A stretch of 64,000 nt of DNA from an uncultured Lachnospiraceae bacterium (GTDB lineage Bacteria > Bacillota > Clostridia > Lachnospirales > Lachnospiraceae), in NCBI GenBank assembly GCA_947630025.1, contig CANRFZ010000014.1, forward strand, positions 1 through 64,000. Reading direction: 5' to 3'. Positions 51,906 through 59,638 of the stretch are shown in pieces. Positions within the stretch are counted from its first letter, which is position 1. Every line of letters starts with the position of its first letter. Below the pieces are notes generated by a model. It saw nothing but the letters and a program-made list of their open reading frames with translations, was not told where the DNA came from and did no database searches. Made by a program: the position numbers and the translations under genes.

Positions 51906-51996
51906 AAAGGGAACAACCGCCCACAAGGTGGGTTGACCTAGTTTTTGGATAGAAATTCCACCCCTCTGCTGGTCAAAGTCTTGGGGTGGTTTTTCT
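51906..51996 (+). ncRNA. Probable antitoxin RNA of a type I toxin-antitoxin system
   Basis: A promoter at 51872-51899 would produce an RNA of about 90 nt ending at the terminator 51958-51994. The RNA holds a hairpin near AACCGCCCACAAGGTGGGTT (51915-51934) and is convergent with the toxin mRNA, sharing the terminator region with it. AGGTGGGTTGACCT (about 51926-51939) recurs in inverted orientation in the toxin leader (52131 on). This layout is that of Fst/holin-like type I modules. Confidence 0.65.
51958..51994. terminator. Shared terminator of antisense RNA and toxin mRNA
   Basis: CCACCCC (51958-51964) pairs with GGGGTGG (51983-51989), followed by five T residues on the plus strand; A-rich and T-rich flanks also allow function on the minus strand. 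Confidence 0.75.
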
Positions 51997-52004
51997 ATGT
52001 AGCT

Positions 52005-52094
52005 TTACTTAGCAAACGTAAAAACGAATGTAAGCAACGCCAAAAGGAATATGCCGAAAGTCAGCACATCCTTGAAATCATAATGATTTCCCAT
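52005..52094 (-). CDS. 29-residue holin-like membrane toxin (type I TA)
   Basis: A 29-residue peptide with a short polar head (MGNHYDFKDV) and one membrane span (LTFGIFLLALLTFVFTF) ending AK. The ATG at 52094 is preceded by GGGGGTGATGCCT, a strong ribosome-binding site. The composition and the convergent antisense RNA fit the putative holin-like toxin family (Hol-Tox, Fst-like). It would depolarise the membrane if made without its antisense RNA. It is too short for most gene finders. It lies beside tRNA genes, a common insertion neighbourhood. Confidence 0.7.
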   Translation of the reverse strand: MGNHYDFKDVLTFGIFLLALLTFVFTFAK

Positions 52095-52220
52095 AGGCAT
52101 CACCCCCATTCTCAAAGAATGAAAGGTCAGCCCACCCTGCAACACGGTTTGAATTTTTACAGAAAATGAAATAGCCGGAAACCCTTAATATTACAGGCTT
52201 CCGGCCATCTTATCACTTAG

Positions 52221-52294
52221 TAGCGAGAGGGGGACTTGAACCCTCGACACCACGGGTATGAACCGTGTGCTCTAGCCAGCTGAGCTATCTCGCC
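52221..52294 (-). tRNA. tRNA-Met (anticodon CAT, elongator type)
   Basis: 74 nt. The acceptor is GGCGAGA with TCTCGCT (a G-U pair at the end), the anticodon loop TTCATAC has CAT, and the T loop is GGTTCAAGTCC. The G1-U72 pair and lack of the initiator G-C triplet argue for elongator Met; tRNA-Ile with modified CAT cannot be fully excluded. Confidence 0.9.
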
Positions 52295-52320
52295 GTATTT
52301 ATTTTATTTTAAAAAATAAA

Positions 52321-52393
52321 TGGGGCCTATAGGGTTCGAACCTATGACCCTCTGCTTGTAAGGCAGATGCTCTCCCAGCTGAGCTAAGACCCC
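52321..52393 (-). tRNA. tRNA-Val (anticodon TAC)
   Basis: 73 nt. The acceptor pairs GGGGTCT with AGGCCCC, the anticodon loop CTTACAA has TAC, and the T arm is ATAGG-TTCGAAC-CCTAT. It is transcribed ahead of tRNA-Met from the promoter at 52427-52456. Confidence 0.95.
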
Positions 52394-52400
52394 GATTGAT

Positions 52401-52456
52401 GCGGGTTATTTACAACCCGCTTTGCTAGTATACAATCTATCCCCACTACTTGTCAA
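52401..52456 (-). promoter_or_regulatory. Promoter and leader hairpin of the tRNA-Val/tRNA-Met operon
   Basis: On the minus strand TTGACA (52451-52456), an 18-base spacer and TATACT (52427-52432). A perfect GCGGGTT/AACCCGC hairpin (52401-52420) directly precedes tRNA-Val and may guide 5' processing. Confidence 0.75.
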
Positions 52457-52470
52457 GGACTTTTTTTATT

Positions 52471-54252
52471 TTACATTCTGTCGGGCGCGGAAAAACCAAG
52501 TAAGTCAATGCAGGTTTCCAGAATTTCCTCGGTCAATACGAGCAGCGCGATCCATCCGGCCTTCTTCTGCCCGTCTTCTTCGGACAGAATCTTTGTCTCG
52601 TGGTAAAAGCGGTTGAACGCATTGGCGATATCGTAAATATACGCGCAGATCCGATGGGGCGCCAGTTCCTCGCAGGCCGCCTCGATGACGGCGTTGTATT
52701 TCGCCAGCTCCAGCATCAGACTTTTCTCGGAATCGTTCGCCGCGCTCTGGATGACCGTATCGGTCAATACACCGCCCTGCTCCGTGTACTTGGCCAGAAT
52801 TGACTTGATCCGTACCATCGTATAGAGGATATAGGGGCCGGTGTCTCCCTCGAACGAGGTGAACCTGTCCATATCGAAAATATAATCTTTGGAAGCCTGA
52901 TTGGACAGATCGCCGTACTTGACCGCCGCCAGCCCTACGGTTTTGGCCGTCTCCTCGGCCTCCTTTTCGTCGATTTCATACCCTTTCTCCGCGGCGTTCT
53001 CACGGATCTTTTTGAGCATTTCTCCGTTGATCTCGCGGATCAGGGCAGACAGGGGCATGACGCCGCCGTCTCTCGTCTTAAAGGGCTTTCCGTCCTTGCC
53101 GTTCATCGTGCCGAACCCGATGTGCACGAGTGTCGTTTTTTCATTGACCAGTCCGGTCTTGCGCGCGCAGCGGAATACCTGTTCAAAATACAGCTCCTGC
53201 CGCTTGTCCGTCAGATAGATCAGCTTGTCGGGATGATAGCGCTCCATGCGGTCCATGATCGTCGCCAGATCCGTCGTATTATACAGTGCCGCGCCGTCGG
53301 ATTTTAAGATCATGCAGGGCGGCATTTCCTTCGTATCGCTCTCCTGCTTGACATCCACCACCAGCGCGCCGTCGCTCTCGTAGGCATAGCCGCCGTCCTT
53401 CATCATGCGCACCATGGACGGGATCAGCTCGTGGACGTCCGATTCGCCCTTCCACAGTTCAAAGGAAACGTTCAGGTCGCGGTAATTGCGCTTTAAATCC
53501 GCCACCGACACATTCATGATATGCCGCCACAACGCGCGGTAGCCGCGCACGCCGTTCTGCAGCTTCTGCGTCGCCTCCAGCGCCTCCGCCTTGTAGTCCT
53601 CGTCCTCTTTGGAGCGGGCGCTGGCCGTGGGATAGATCTCCTCCAGCTCCGTAATCGTAAAAGGCGCTTCCTCCGGGTAGTCTCCTTCATAGGACTCGTC
53701 GAAATATACCAGCTCCGGCTGTCTTCTGCGCAGCTCCGTAATGACCAGCCCCATCTGCAGGCCCCAGTCGCCCATATGGATATCGCCGATGATGTCATGT
53801 CCCGCATACCGGCAGATGCGCTTGATGCTCTCGCCGATGATGGCGGAGCGCAGATGGCCGACATGGAGCGACTTCGCCACATTGGGACCGCCGTAGTCAA
53901 TGATGATCTTCTCCGGCTGCCGGGGCGCCTGCAGGCCGAATTTATCGCTCTCTTTCATCTGCCGCAGATAGTCCCGCACAAAGGACTCTTTTACTTTCAT
54001 ATTCAGGAAACCGGGCGCCGCCGCCGACACTTCCGCAAAGACATCGCTGTCCGTAAGCTGCGCCGCCACATCCTGCGCGATGGCCATCGGCGCTTTGTGG
54101 TACTGCTTGGCTCCTGCCATCGCGCCGTTGCACTGGTATTCGCACAGATCGGGGCGGTTGGACAGTGTCACTCTGCCGAGCTGCCCGTCATATCCCGCCG
54201 CGTCAAAGGCCCGTTTCGTTTCTTCCGATATCAAATCCAATAATTTCTGCAT
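52471..54252 (-). CDS. argS: Arginyl-tRNA synthetase
   Basis: A 593-residue class I synthetase. The N-terminal Add1 domain is followed by the HIGH motif in NVAKSLHVGHLRSAIIGE; the KMSKS region is degenerate, as usual for ArgRS. The C-terminal DALR anticodon-binding domain has ICAYIYDIANAFNRFYHETKIL. The ATG at 54252 lies about 45 bases after the predicted start site of a promoter in the upstream repeat. Confidence 0.97.
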   Translation of the reverse strand: MQKLLDLISEETKRAFDAAGYDGQLGRVTLSNRPDLCEYQCNGAMAGAKQYHKAPMAIAQDVAAQLTDSDVFAEVSAAAPGFLNMKVKESFVRDYLRQMKESDKFGLQAPRQPEKIIIDYGGPNVAKSLHVGHLRSAIIGESIKRICRYAGHDIIGDIHMGDWGLQMGLVITELRRRQPELVYFDESYEGDYPEEAPFTITELEEIYPTASARSKEDEDYKAEALEATQKLQNGVRGYRALWRHIMNVSVADLKRNYRDLNVSFELWKGESDVHELIPSMVRMMKDGGYAYESDGALVVDVKQESDTKEMPPCMILKSDGAALYNTTDLATIMDRMERYHPDKLIYLTDKRQELYFEQVFRCARKTGLVNEKTTLVHIGFGTMNGKDGKPFKTRDGGVMPLSALIREINGEMLKKIRENAAEKGYEIDEKEAEETAKTVGLAAVKYGDLSNQASKDYIFDMDRFTSFEGDTGPYILYTMVRIKSILAKYTEQGGVLTDTVIQSAANDSEKSLMLELAKYNAVIEAACEELAPHRICAYIYDIANAFNRFYHETKILSEEDGQKKAGWIALLVLTEEILETCIDLLGFSAPDRM

Positions 54253-54292
54253 TCTGCATCCTCATACATTCATACTCTCTCGGCTTGCGCCT

Positions 54293-54430
54293 GCGTCTCT
54301 CCCATCTTACCCCATTTATCCGTGAAATTCAAGCAAAAACCAAAGCGGCGGCAGAACAATGCGTCTCTCCATCTTACCCTATCGATCCGTAAAATCCATG
54401 CAAAAACCAAAGCGGCGGCAAACCGCGTCT
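54293..54430 (-). repeat. Duplicated ~66-base promoter segment between queH and argS
   Basis: Units 54293-54360 and 54361-54424 both start GCGTCTCTCC and share the block CAAAAACCAAAGCGGCGGCA. A third partial copy starts at 54425 and runs into the queH stop region (54437). Each unit carries a TAAGAT -10-like box on the minus strand. Confidence 0.88.
54304..54332 (-). promoter_or_regulatory. Promoter of argS inside the repeat
   Basis: On the minus strand TTGAAT (54327-54332), 17 bases, TAAGAT (54304-54309). The corresponding boxes in the second unit are ATGGAT and TAAGAT (54371-54399), a weaker version. Confidence 0.65.
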
Positions 54431-54436
54431 GTCTTT

Positions 54437-55096
54437 CTATCTTTTGGAAAAGACGCACCCGCAGTAATTCTGCCGGTACAGGTCATATTCTCCGGACAGG
54501 ACAATGGAGCGCTGGTAGCCGCCTTTTTTCTTAAAATCCGACACAAGCCATTTCACGCCGTACTCGTCCGCCAGCCGCGCGCCGATCTCGTTGAGCTTCG
54601 CCGCATTTTTCTGCGGGCTGATCGTAAGCGTCGTGGCGAAATAGTCAAACTTCCCTGCTGCCGCGCGCTTCGCCGTCTCCCGCAGCCGCAGCTCATAGCA
54701 GGCGAAGCACCGTTCTCCACCCTCCGGGCACTGTTCCAGCCCCTTGACGGCGTCATAGAAGCAGTCCGGCTCGTAGTCGCTCTCCACGATTTCGATCCTG
54801 CCCGCCTGCTCCCCGGAGGCGCCGTTCTCCGGCAGCATCGCATTGTACGCCCTGATGAGCCTGCGCTGCTCCGCCGCGCGCCTGCGGTACTCCTCCTCAT
54901 AGGAGATATTGGGATTGTAATAAAAAACCGTGATACGGAAATACCGTCTCAGATATTCCAGCACATAACTGCTGCAGGGCGCGCAGCAGCTATGCAGAAA
55001 AAGCGCAGGGGTTTGGCTGCCCTGCGCGTCCGCGCTCTCCGCGATCTGTTGTAAAATAAGTTCCAGTTCTTTTTGATAGTTTCTTTGATTCATCAA
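54437..55096 (-). CDS. queH: Epoxyqueuosine reductase QueH
   Basis: A 219-residue QueH (formerly DUF208) that reduces epoxyqueuosine to queuosine in tRNA. Conserved cysteines are in FLHSCCAPCSSYV, GERCFACYELRL and NYCGCVFSKR, which bind the iron-sulfur cluster and metal. The AdoMet-independent enzyme replaces QueG in many Clostridia. It may start at either of two tandem ATGs. It follows carB by about 97 bases; no other queuosine genes are near. Confidence 0.95.
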   Translation of the reverse strand: MMNQRNYQKELELILQQIAESADAQGSQTPALFLHSCCAPCSSYVLEYLRRYFRITVFYYNPNISYEEEYRRRAAEQRRLIRAYNAMLPENGASGEQAGRIEIVESDYEPDCFYDAVKGLEQCPEGGERCFACYELRLRETAKRAAAGKFDYFATTLTISPQKNAAKLNEIGARLADEYGVKWLVSDFKKKGGYQRSIVLSGEYDLYRQNYCGCVFSKR

Positions 55097-55193
55097 CCGA
55101 ACTCTCTGTCTTTACGTTGGCCTTCTCTGCCTTTGCCCTTCCCTTTTTTCTTCTCTATTCATCGCATCGTTTGCCTGCGCTCTATCGCAGTTT

Positions 55194-58100
55194 CTAGCCT
55201 TTGTGCGCGCGGCTCTTGGCGATCGTGGCGATGTCCGTCAGCGTCATCCTTCCCTGAGACGCCGCATTTTCCAGACTGGTCACCAGCGCCGCCGCGGTGT
55301 CCATCGCCGTGATGCAGTTGACGCCTGTCTCGATGGCCGTCCGCCGGATCAGGAACCCGTCCCTGTTCTTGTCGCGTCCCTGCGTGGGCGTGTCGATGAC
55401 CAGATCGATCTTGTGTCCTAAGATCAGATCCATGACGGTGGGCGACTCCTGCTGGATTTTGTTGACTTTTCTCGCCTTCACGCCGGCCTCGTTGAGCGCC
55501 GCCGCGGTACTTCTCGTGGCGTAGATGATGTAGCCCAGCTTTTCAAAACGGCGCGCCACCTCGATGGCTTCGCCCTTGTCCGCGTCCTTGACGGTGATAA
55601 TCATCTGCTTGTGCTTCGGCAGGTTCACGCCCGCGCCGAGGAACGCCTTGTAGAGCGCCTCGTTAAAGGTTTTGGCGATGCCGAGGCATTCTCCCGTGGA
55701 TTTCATTTCAGGCCCTAAGCTGATCTCCGCGCCGCGTATTTTTTCAAATGAGAACACCGGCATCTTGATGGCATAATAGTCCGCCGCGGGCTGCAGCCCC
55801 GGCTCATAGCCGAGATCTCTGATCTTCCTGCCGATGATAACCTGCGTCGCCAGATCCACGATCGGGATGCCCGTCACCTTGCTGATATAGGGCACGGTGC
55901 GGGAGGAGCGGGGATTGACCTCGATCACATACACCTCGTCGTCCATGGCGATAAACTGAATATTGATCAGGCCGACTACGTGCAGCGCGCGGGCCAGTCT
56001 CGCGGAATAATCGGCGATCGTCTCCTTGACCTTGTCGCTGACGGTGGGCGCGGGATAGACGGAAATACTGTCTCCGGAATGGACGCCCGTCCGCTCGATA
56101 TGCTCCATAATGCCCGGAATCAGGATGTCCGTGCCGTCGCACACGGCGTCCACTTCCAGCTCTTTGCCCTGCAGATATTTGTCTACCAGAATCGGATGAT
56201 CCTGCTCGTAGCGGTTGATGACCGCCATAAATTCTTCGATCTCCTGATCGGAAATAGCGATCTGCATTCCCTGTCCGCCCAGCACATAGGAAGGGCGCAC
56301 CAGCACGGGATAGCCCAGACGGTTCGCCACTTCCTTGGCCTCCTCCGCAGTGTAGACCGTGCCGCCGGCGGCTCTCGGAATCTGCGTCTCCTCCAGTATC
56401 CGGTCAAAGAGCTCCCTGTCCTCGGCGGCGTCCACATCCTCCGCCTTGGTGCCGAGAATCGGTACTCCCATCTTCATCAGGCTTTCCGTCAGCTTGATGG
56501 CGGTCTGTCCGCCGAACTGCACCACCGCGCCGTCGGGATGTTCCACGCGGACGATATTTTCCACGTCCTCCGGCGTCAGCGGCTCGAAATACAGTTTGTC
56601 CGCAATATCAAAGTCGGTGCTGACCGTCTCCGGGTTGTTGTTGATGATGACCGTTTCATAGCCTTCTTTTGCAAAAGCCCATGTCGCGTGCACGGAGCAG
56701 TAGTCGAACTCGATGCCCTGTCCGATGCGGATCGGGCCGGAACCCAGCACCAGCACCTTTTTCTTCGGATGCGTCTCGACCGCCTCCGTCTCGGAGCCGA
56801 AAACCGAGTAGTAATAAGGCGTGCTGGCCGCAAACTCCGCCGCGCACGTATCCACCATCTTAAACGCCGCCACGATGCCGTTGTCATAGCGCATCTGCCT
56901 GACTTCCTCCTCCGTCCTGCCGGTCAGTCTGGCGATCACATTGTCGGGAAATTCCAGCCGCTTCGCCTCCCGCAGCAATTCTACGGTGAGCGGGCCCTTT
57001 TCCAGCGCCGCCTCCATCTCCGTCAGGATCGCGATCTTGTCGATGAACCAGACGTCCACCATCGTGATCTCGTGTATCGTGTCATAGTCGATGCCTTTGC
57101 GCACCGCCTCCGCAATCAGATAGATCCGCTGGTCGTCCACGATCTTCATGCGGTCGATCAGCTCCTCTTTCGTCAGCGCGGAGAAATCATAGCTTCTCAG
57201 GCAGTCCACGTGCTGCTCCAGCGAGCGGATTGCCTTCATCAGCGCGCCTTCAAAATTATTGCAGATGCTCATCACTTCGCCCGTGGCCTTCATCTGCGTC
57301 GTGAGGGTGCGCTTCGCCGTGATGAATTTGTCAAAGGGCAGCCTCGGTATCTTGACGACGCAGTAGTCCAGCGTCGGCTCAAAGCTGGCGTAGGTCTTGC
57401 CCGTGATGGCGTTCTTGATCTCGTCCAGCGTATAGCCCAGCGCGATCTTGGCCGCGACTTTGGCGATGGGATAGCCCGTAGCCTTGGACGCCAGCGCCGA
57501 GGAACGGCTCACACGGGGATTGACCTCGATGACGCAGTATTCAAAACTGGTGGGATGCAGCGCGAACTGCACGTTGCAGCCGCCCGTGATCCCCAGCTCG
57601 TTGATGATATTGAGCGCGGAGCTCCTGAGCATCTGGTACTCCTTGTCGCTCAGCGTCTGGGAAGGCGCCACCACAATGCTGTCGCCCGTGTGGACGCCCA
57701 CCGGGTCGATATTTTCCATGTTGCAGACGGTGATGCAGTTGCCCGCGCTGTCGCGCATCACCTCGTACTCGATCTCTTTCCAACCGGCGATGCAGCGCTC
57801 CACCAGCACTTGTCCCACGCGGGAGAGGCGCAGGCCGTTGGCCAGAATCTCCTCCAGCTCGGCGCGGTTGTGCGCGATGCCGCCGCCGGAGCCGCCCAGC
57901 GTATAGGCGGGCCGCAGCACGACCGGGTAGCCAATCTGCGCGGCAAAGGCAACGCCGTCCTCGATATTCTCCACCACCAGCGAGGGCGCGCAGGGTTCGC
58001 CGATCTTTTCCATCGTCTCCTTAAATTCCAGCCTGTCCTCCGCTTTTTTGATGGTGGCCGCCGTCGTGCCCAGAAGCGTCACGCCGTGGGCTTTCAGGAA

Positions 58101-58418
58101 GCCCGACTCGTCCAGTTCCATTCCCAGATTCAGTCCCGCCTGTCCGCCCATGTTGGGCAGCAGACTGTCGGGCTTTTCTTTCAGGATAATCTCCTCGATG
58201 ACCGATGTGGTCAATGGTTCGATGTATACTTTATCCGCAATATCGCCGTCCGTCATGATCGTCGCGGGATTGGAATTGACCAGTATGACCTCCATCCCTT
58301 CTTCCTTTAACGAACGGCACGCCTGCGTACCGGCATAGTCAAATTCCGCCGCCTGTCCTATGACGATGGGGCCGGAGCCGATGACGAGCACTCTCTTTAC
58401 ATTTGGATTCTTAGGCAT
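55194..58418 (-). CDS. carB: Carbamoyl-phosphate synthase, large subunit
   Basis: A 1074-residue synthetase with two ATP-grasp halves: VLVIGSGPIVIGQAAEFDYAG starts the first and VLVLGSGPIRIGQGIEFDY the second. A C-terminal MGS-like allosteric domain has VIDTPTQGRD. It makes carbamoyl phosphate from bicarbonate, ATP and glutamine-derived ammonia for pyrimidines and arginine. Its start overlaps carA by 8 bases. Confidence 0.98.
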   Translation of the reverse strand: MPKNPNVKRVLVIGSGPIVIGQAAEFDYAGTQACRSLKEEGMEVILVNSNPATIMTDGDIADKVYIEPLTTSVIEEIILKEKPDSLLPNMGGQAGLNLGMELDESGFLKAHGVTLLGTTAATIKKAEDRLEFKETMEKIGEPCAPSLVVENIEDGVAFAAQIGYPVVLRPAYTLGGSGGGIAHNRAELEEILANGLRLSRVGQVLVERCIAGWKEIEYEVMRDSAGNCITVCNMENIDPVGVHTGDSIVVAPSQTLSDKEYQMLRSSALNIINELGITGGCNVQFALHPTSFEYCVIEVNPRVSRSSALASKATGYPIAKVAAKIALGYTLDEIKNAITGKTYASFEPTLDYCVVKIPRLPFDKFITAKRTLTTQMKATGEVMSICNNFEGALMKAIRSLEQHVDCLRSYDFSALTKEELIDRMKIVDDQRIYLIAEAVRKGIDYDTIHEITMVDVWFIDKIAILTEMEAALEKGPLTVELLREAKRLEFPDNVIARLTGRTEEEVRQMRYDNGIVAAFKMVDTCAAEFAASTPYYYSVFGSETEAVETHPKKKVLVLGSGPIRIGQGIEFDYCSVHATWAFAKEGYETVIINNNPETVSTDFDIADKLYFEPLTPEDVENIVRVEHPDGAVVQFGGQTAIKLTESLMKMGVPILGTKAEDVDAAEDRELFDRILEETQIPRAAGGTVYTAEEAKEVANRLGYPVLVRPSYVLGGQGMQIAISDQEIEEFMAVINRYEQDHPILVDKYLQGKELEVDAVCDGTDILIPGIMEHIERTGVHSGDSISVYPAPTVSDKVKETIADYSARLARALHVVGLINIQFIAMDDEVYVIEVNPRSSRTVPYISKVTGIPIVDLATQVIIGRKIRDLGYEPGLQPAADYYAIKMPVFSFEKIRGAEISLGPEMKSTGECLGIAKTFNEALYKAFLGAGVNLPKHKQMIITVKDADKGEAIEVARRFEKLGYIIYATRSTAAALNEAGVKARKVNKIQQESPTVMDLILGHKIDLVIDTPTQGRDKNRDGFLIRRTAIETGVNCITAMDTAAALVTSLENAASQGRMTLTDIATIAKSRAHKG

Positions 58419-59604
58419 GGCGCACCTCCTTCATCATCCCGATAAACCGGTCGAACAGATCTCCGGAATCCTGCGGGCCGGGGCACGCTTCGGGATGAAA
58501 CTGCACCGTAAAAATATTTTTGCCGGTATAGGAAAGCCCCTCGTTGGTGCCGTCGTTGACATTGACAAACGCGGGAACCGCAACGGACGCATCCAGCCTG
58601 TCCGCGTCCACCACATAGCCGTGGTTCTGGGAGGAGATGTATACCCTGCCCGTGGCCAGATCCTTGACCGGGTGGTTGCCGCCCCTGTGTCCGTATTTCA
58701 TCTTGTAAGTGTCCGCGCCGGCAGCCAGCGCCATCAACTGATGCCCCAGACAGATGGCAAAGATCGTCAGATCCGCGTCGTACAACCTGCGGATCTCCGC
58801 GATCACCTCAGGGCACTCCTTGGGATCGCCGGGGCCGTTGCTGAGCATCACGCCGTCAAATCCACCCTCAATGATCTCCTGCGCCTTTGTCCCCGCCGGG
58901 TACACCGTCACGTCGCACCCCCGCGCCGCCAGCGAGCGGGCGATATTGTCCTTGGCCCCCAGATCCAGCAGCGCCACTTTCAGGCCGCGGCCATTGAGGG
59001 CTCTGACCATGCTGGGCTTTTTCTCCCGGACGCCTTTTTCATATGCTTCCCTGTCAAACCGCGCGCTGCCGGAGATCGGCCCGTTGTCGGAAAGCGCCGC
59101 CGCGCCGTGCAGCGTATAGGGCTCTTTGCAGGTCACAAGCTCCACCACCCTGCCCGTGGTGTAGGCTTTCAGCCGCGGCAGCACCTCGTCCATGCGGTAG
59201 TGCGCGTCGGTGGTGATCATGCCGTTCATCGTTCCTTTTTCACGCAGGAGCTTGGTCAGCGCCCGGGTGTCGATCCCCGCGATGCCGGGCACGTCGTTCT
59301 CCTCGAGGAACTGCTGTATCGTCATATCGCACCTGAAATTGCTGGGGATGCGGCTCAATTCCCGCACAATCAACCCGTCGGGCCACGGCCTGCGCGATTC
59401 CATGTCCTCTCTGCACACGCCGTAATTGCCGATCAGCGGATAGGTCATGCACACCGCCTGCCCCGCGTAGGAAGGGTCCGTGAGCACTTCCAGATATCCC
59501 GCCATCGACGTGTTAAAAACAATCTCGCTGACGACCTCTCTGTCGGCTCCGATATGGATTCCCTCAAATACGGTTCCGTCTTCCAAAATTAAGAACGCTT
59601 TCAT
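58411..59604 (-). CDS. carA: Carbamoyl-phosphate synthase, small subunit
   Basis: A 397-residue glutaminase subunit. The N-terminal CPSase_sm domain starts MKAFLILEDGTVFEG; the class I amidotransferase has the nucleophile Cys in AICLGHQLMALAAG and the His/Glu pair in VQFHPEACPGP. The ATG at 59604 is preferred; the upstream extension would overlap purL. It follows purL after 34 bases, so purines and carbamoyl phosphate are co-transcribed here. Confidence 0.97.
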   Translation of the reverse strand: MKAFLILEDGTVFEGIHIGADREVVSEIVFNTSMAGYLEVLTDPSYAGQAVCMTYPLIGNYGVCREDMESRRPWPDGLIVRELSRIPSNFRCDMTIQQFLEENDVPGIAGIDTRALTKLLREKGTMNGMITTDAHYRMDEVLPRLKAYTTGRVVELVTCKEPYTLHGAAALSDNGPISGSARFDREAYEKGVREKKPSMVRALNGRGLKVALLDLGAKDNIARSLAARGCDVTVYPAGTKAQEIIEGGFDGVMLSNGPGDPKECPEVIAEIRRLYDADLTIFAICLGHQLMALAAGADTYKMKYGHRGGNHPVKDLATGRVYISSQNHGYVVDADRLDASVAVPAFVNVNDGTNEGLSYTGKNIFTVQFHPEACPGPQDSGDLFDRFIGMMKEVRHA

Positions 59605-59638
59605 TCTGCCACCTGTTCTTTCGTCTTTCTGTGTCTTT

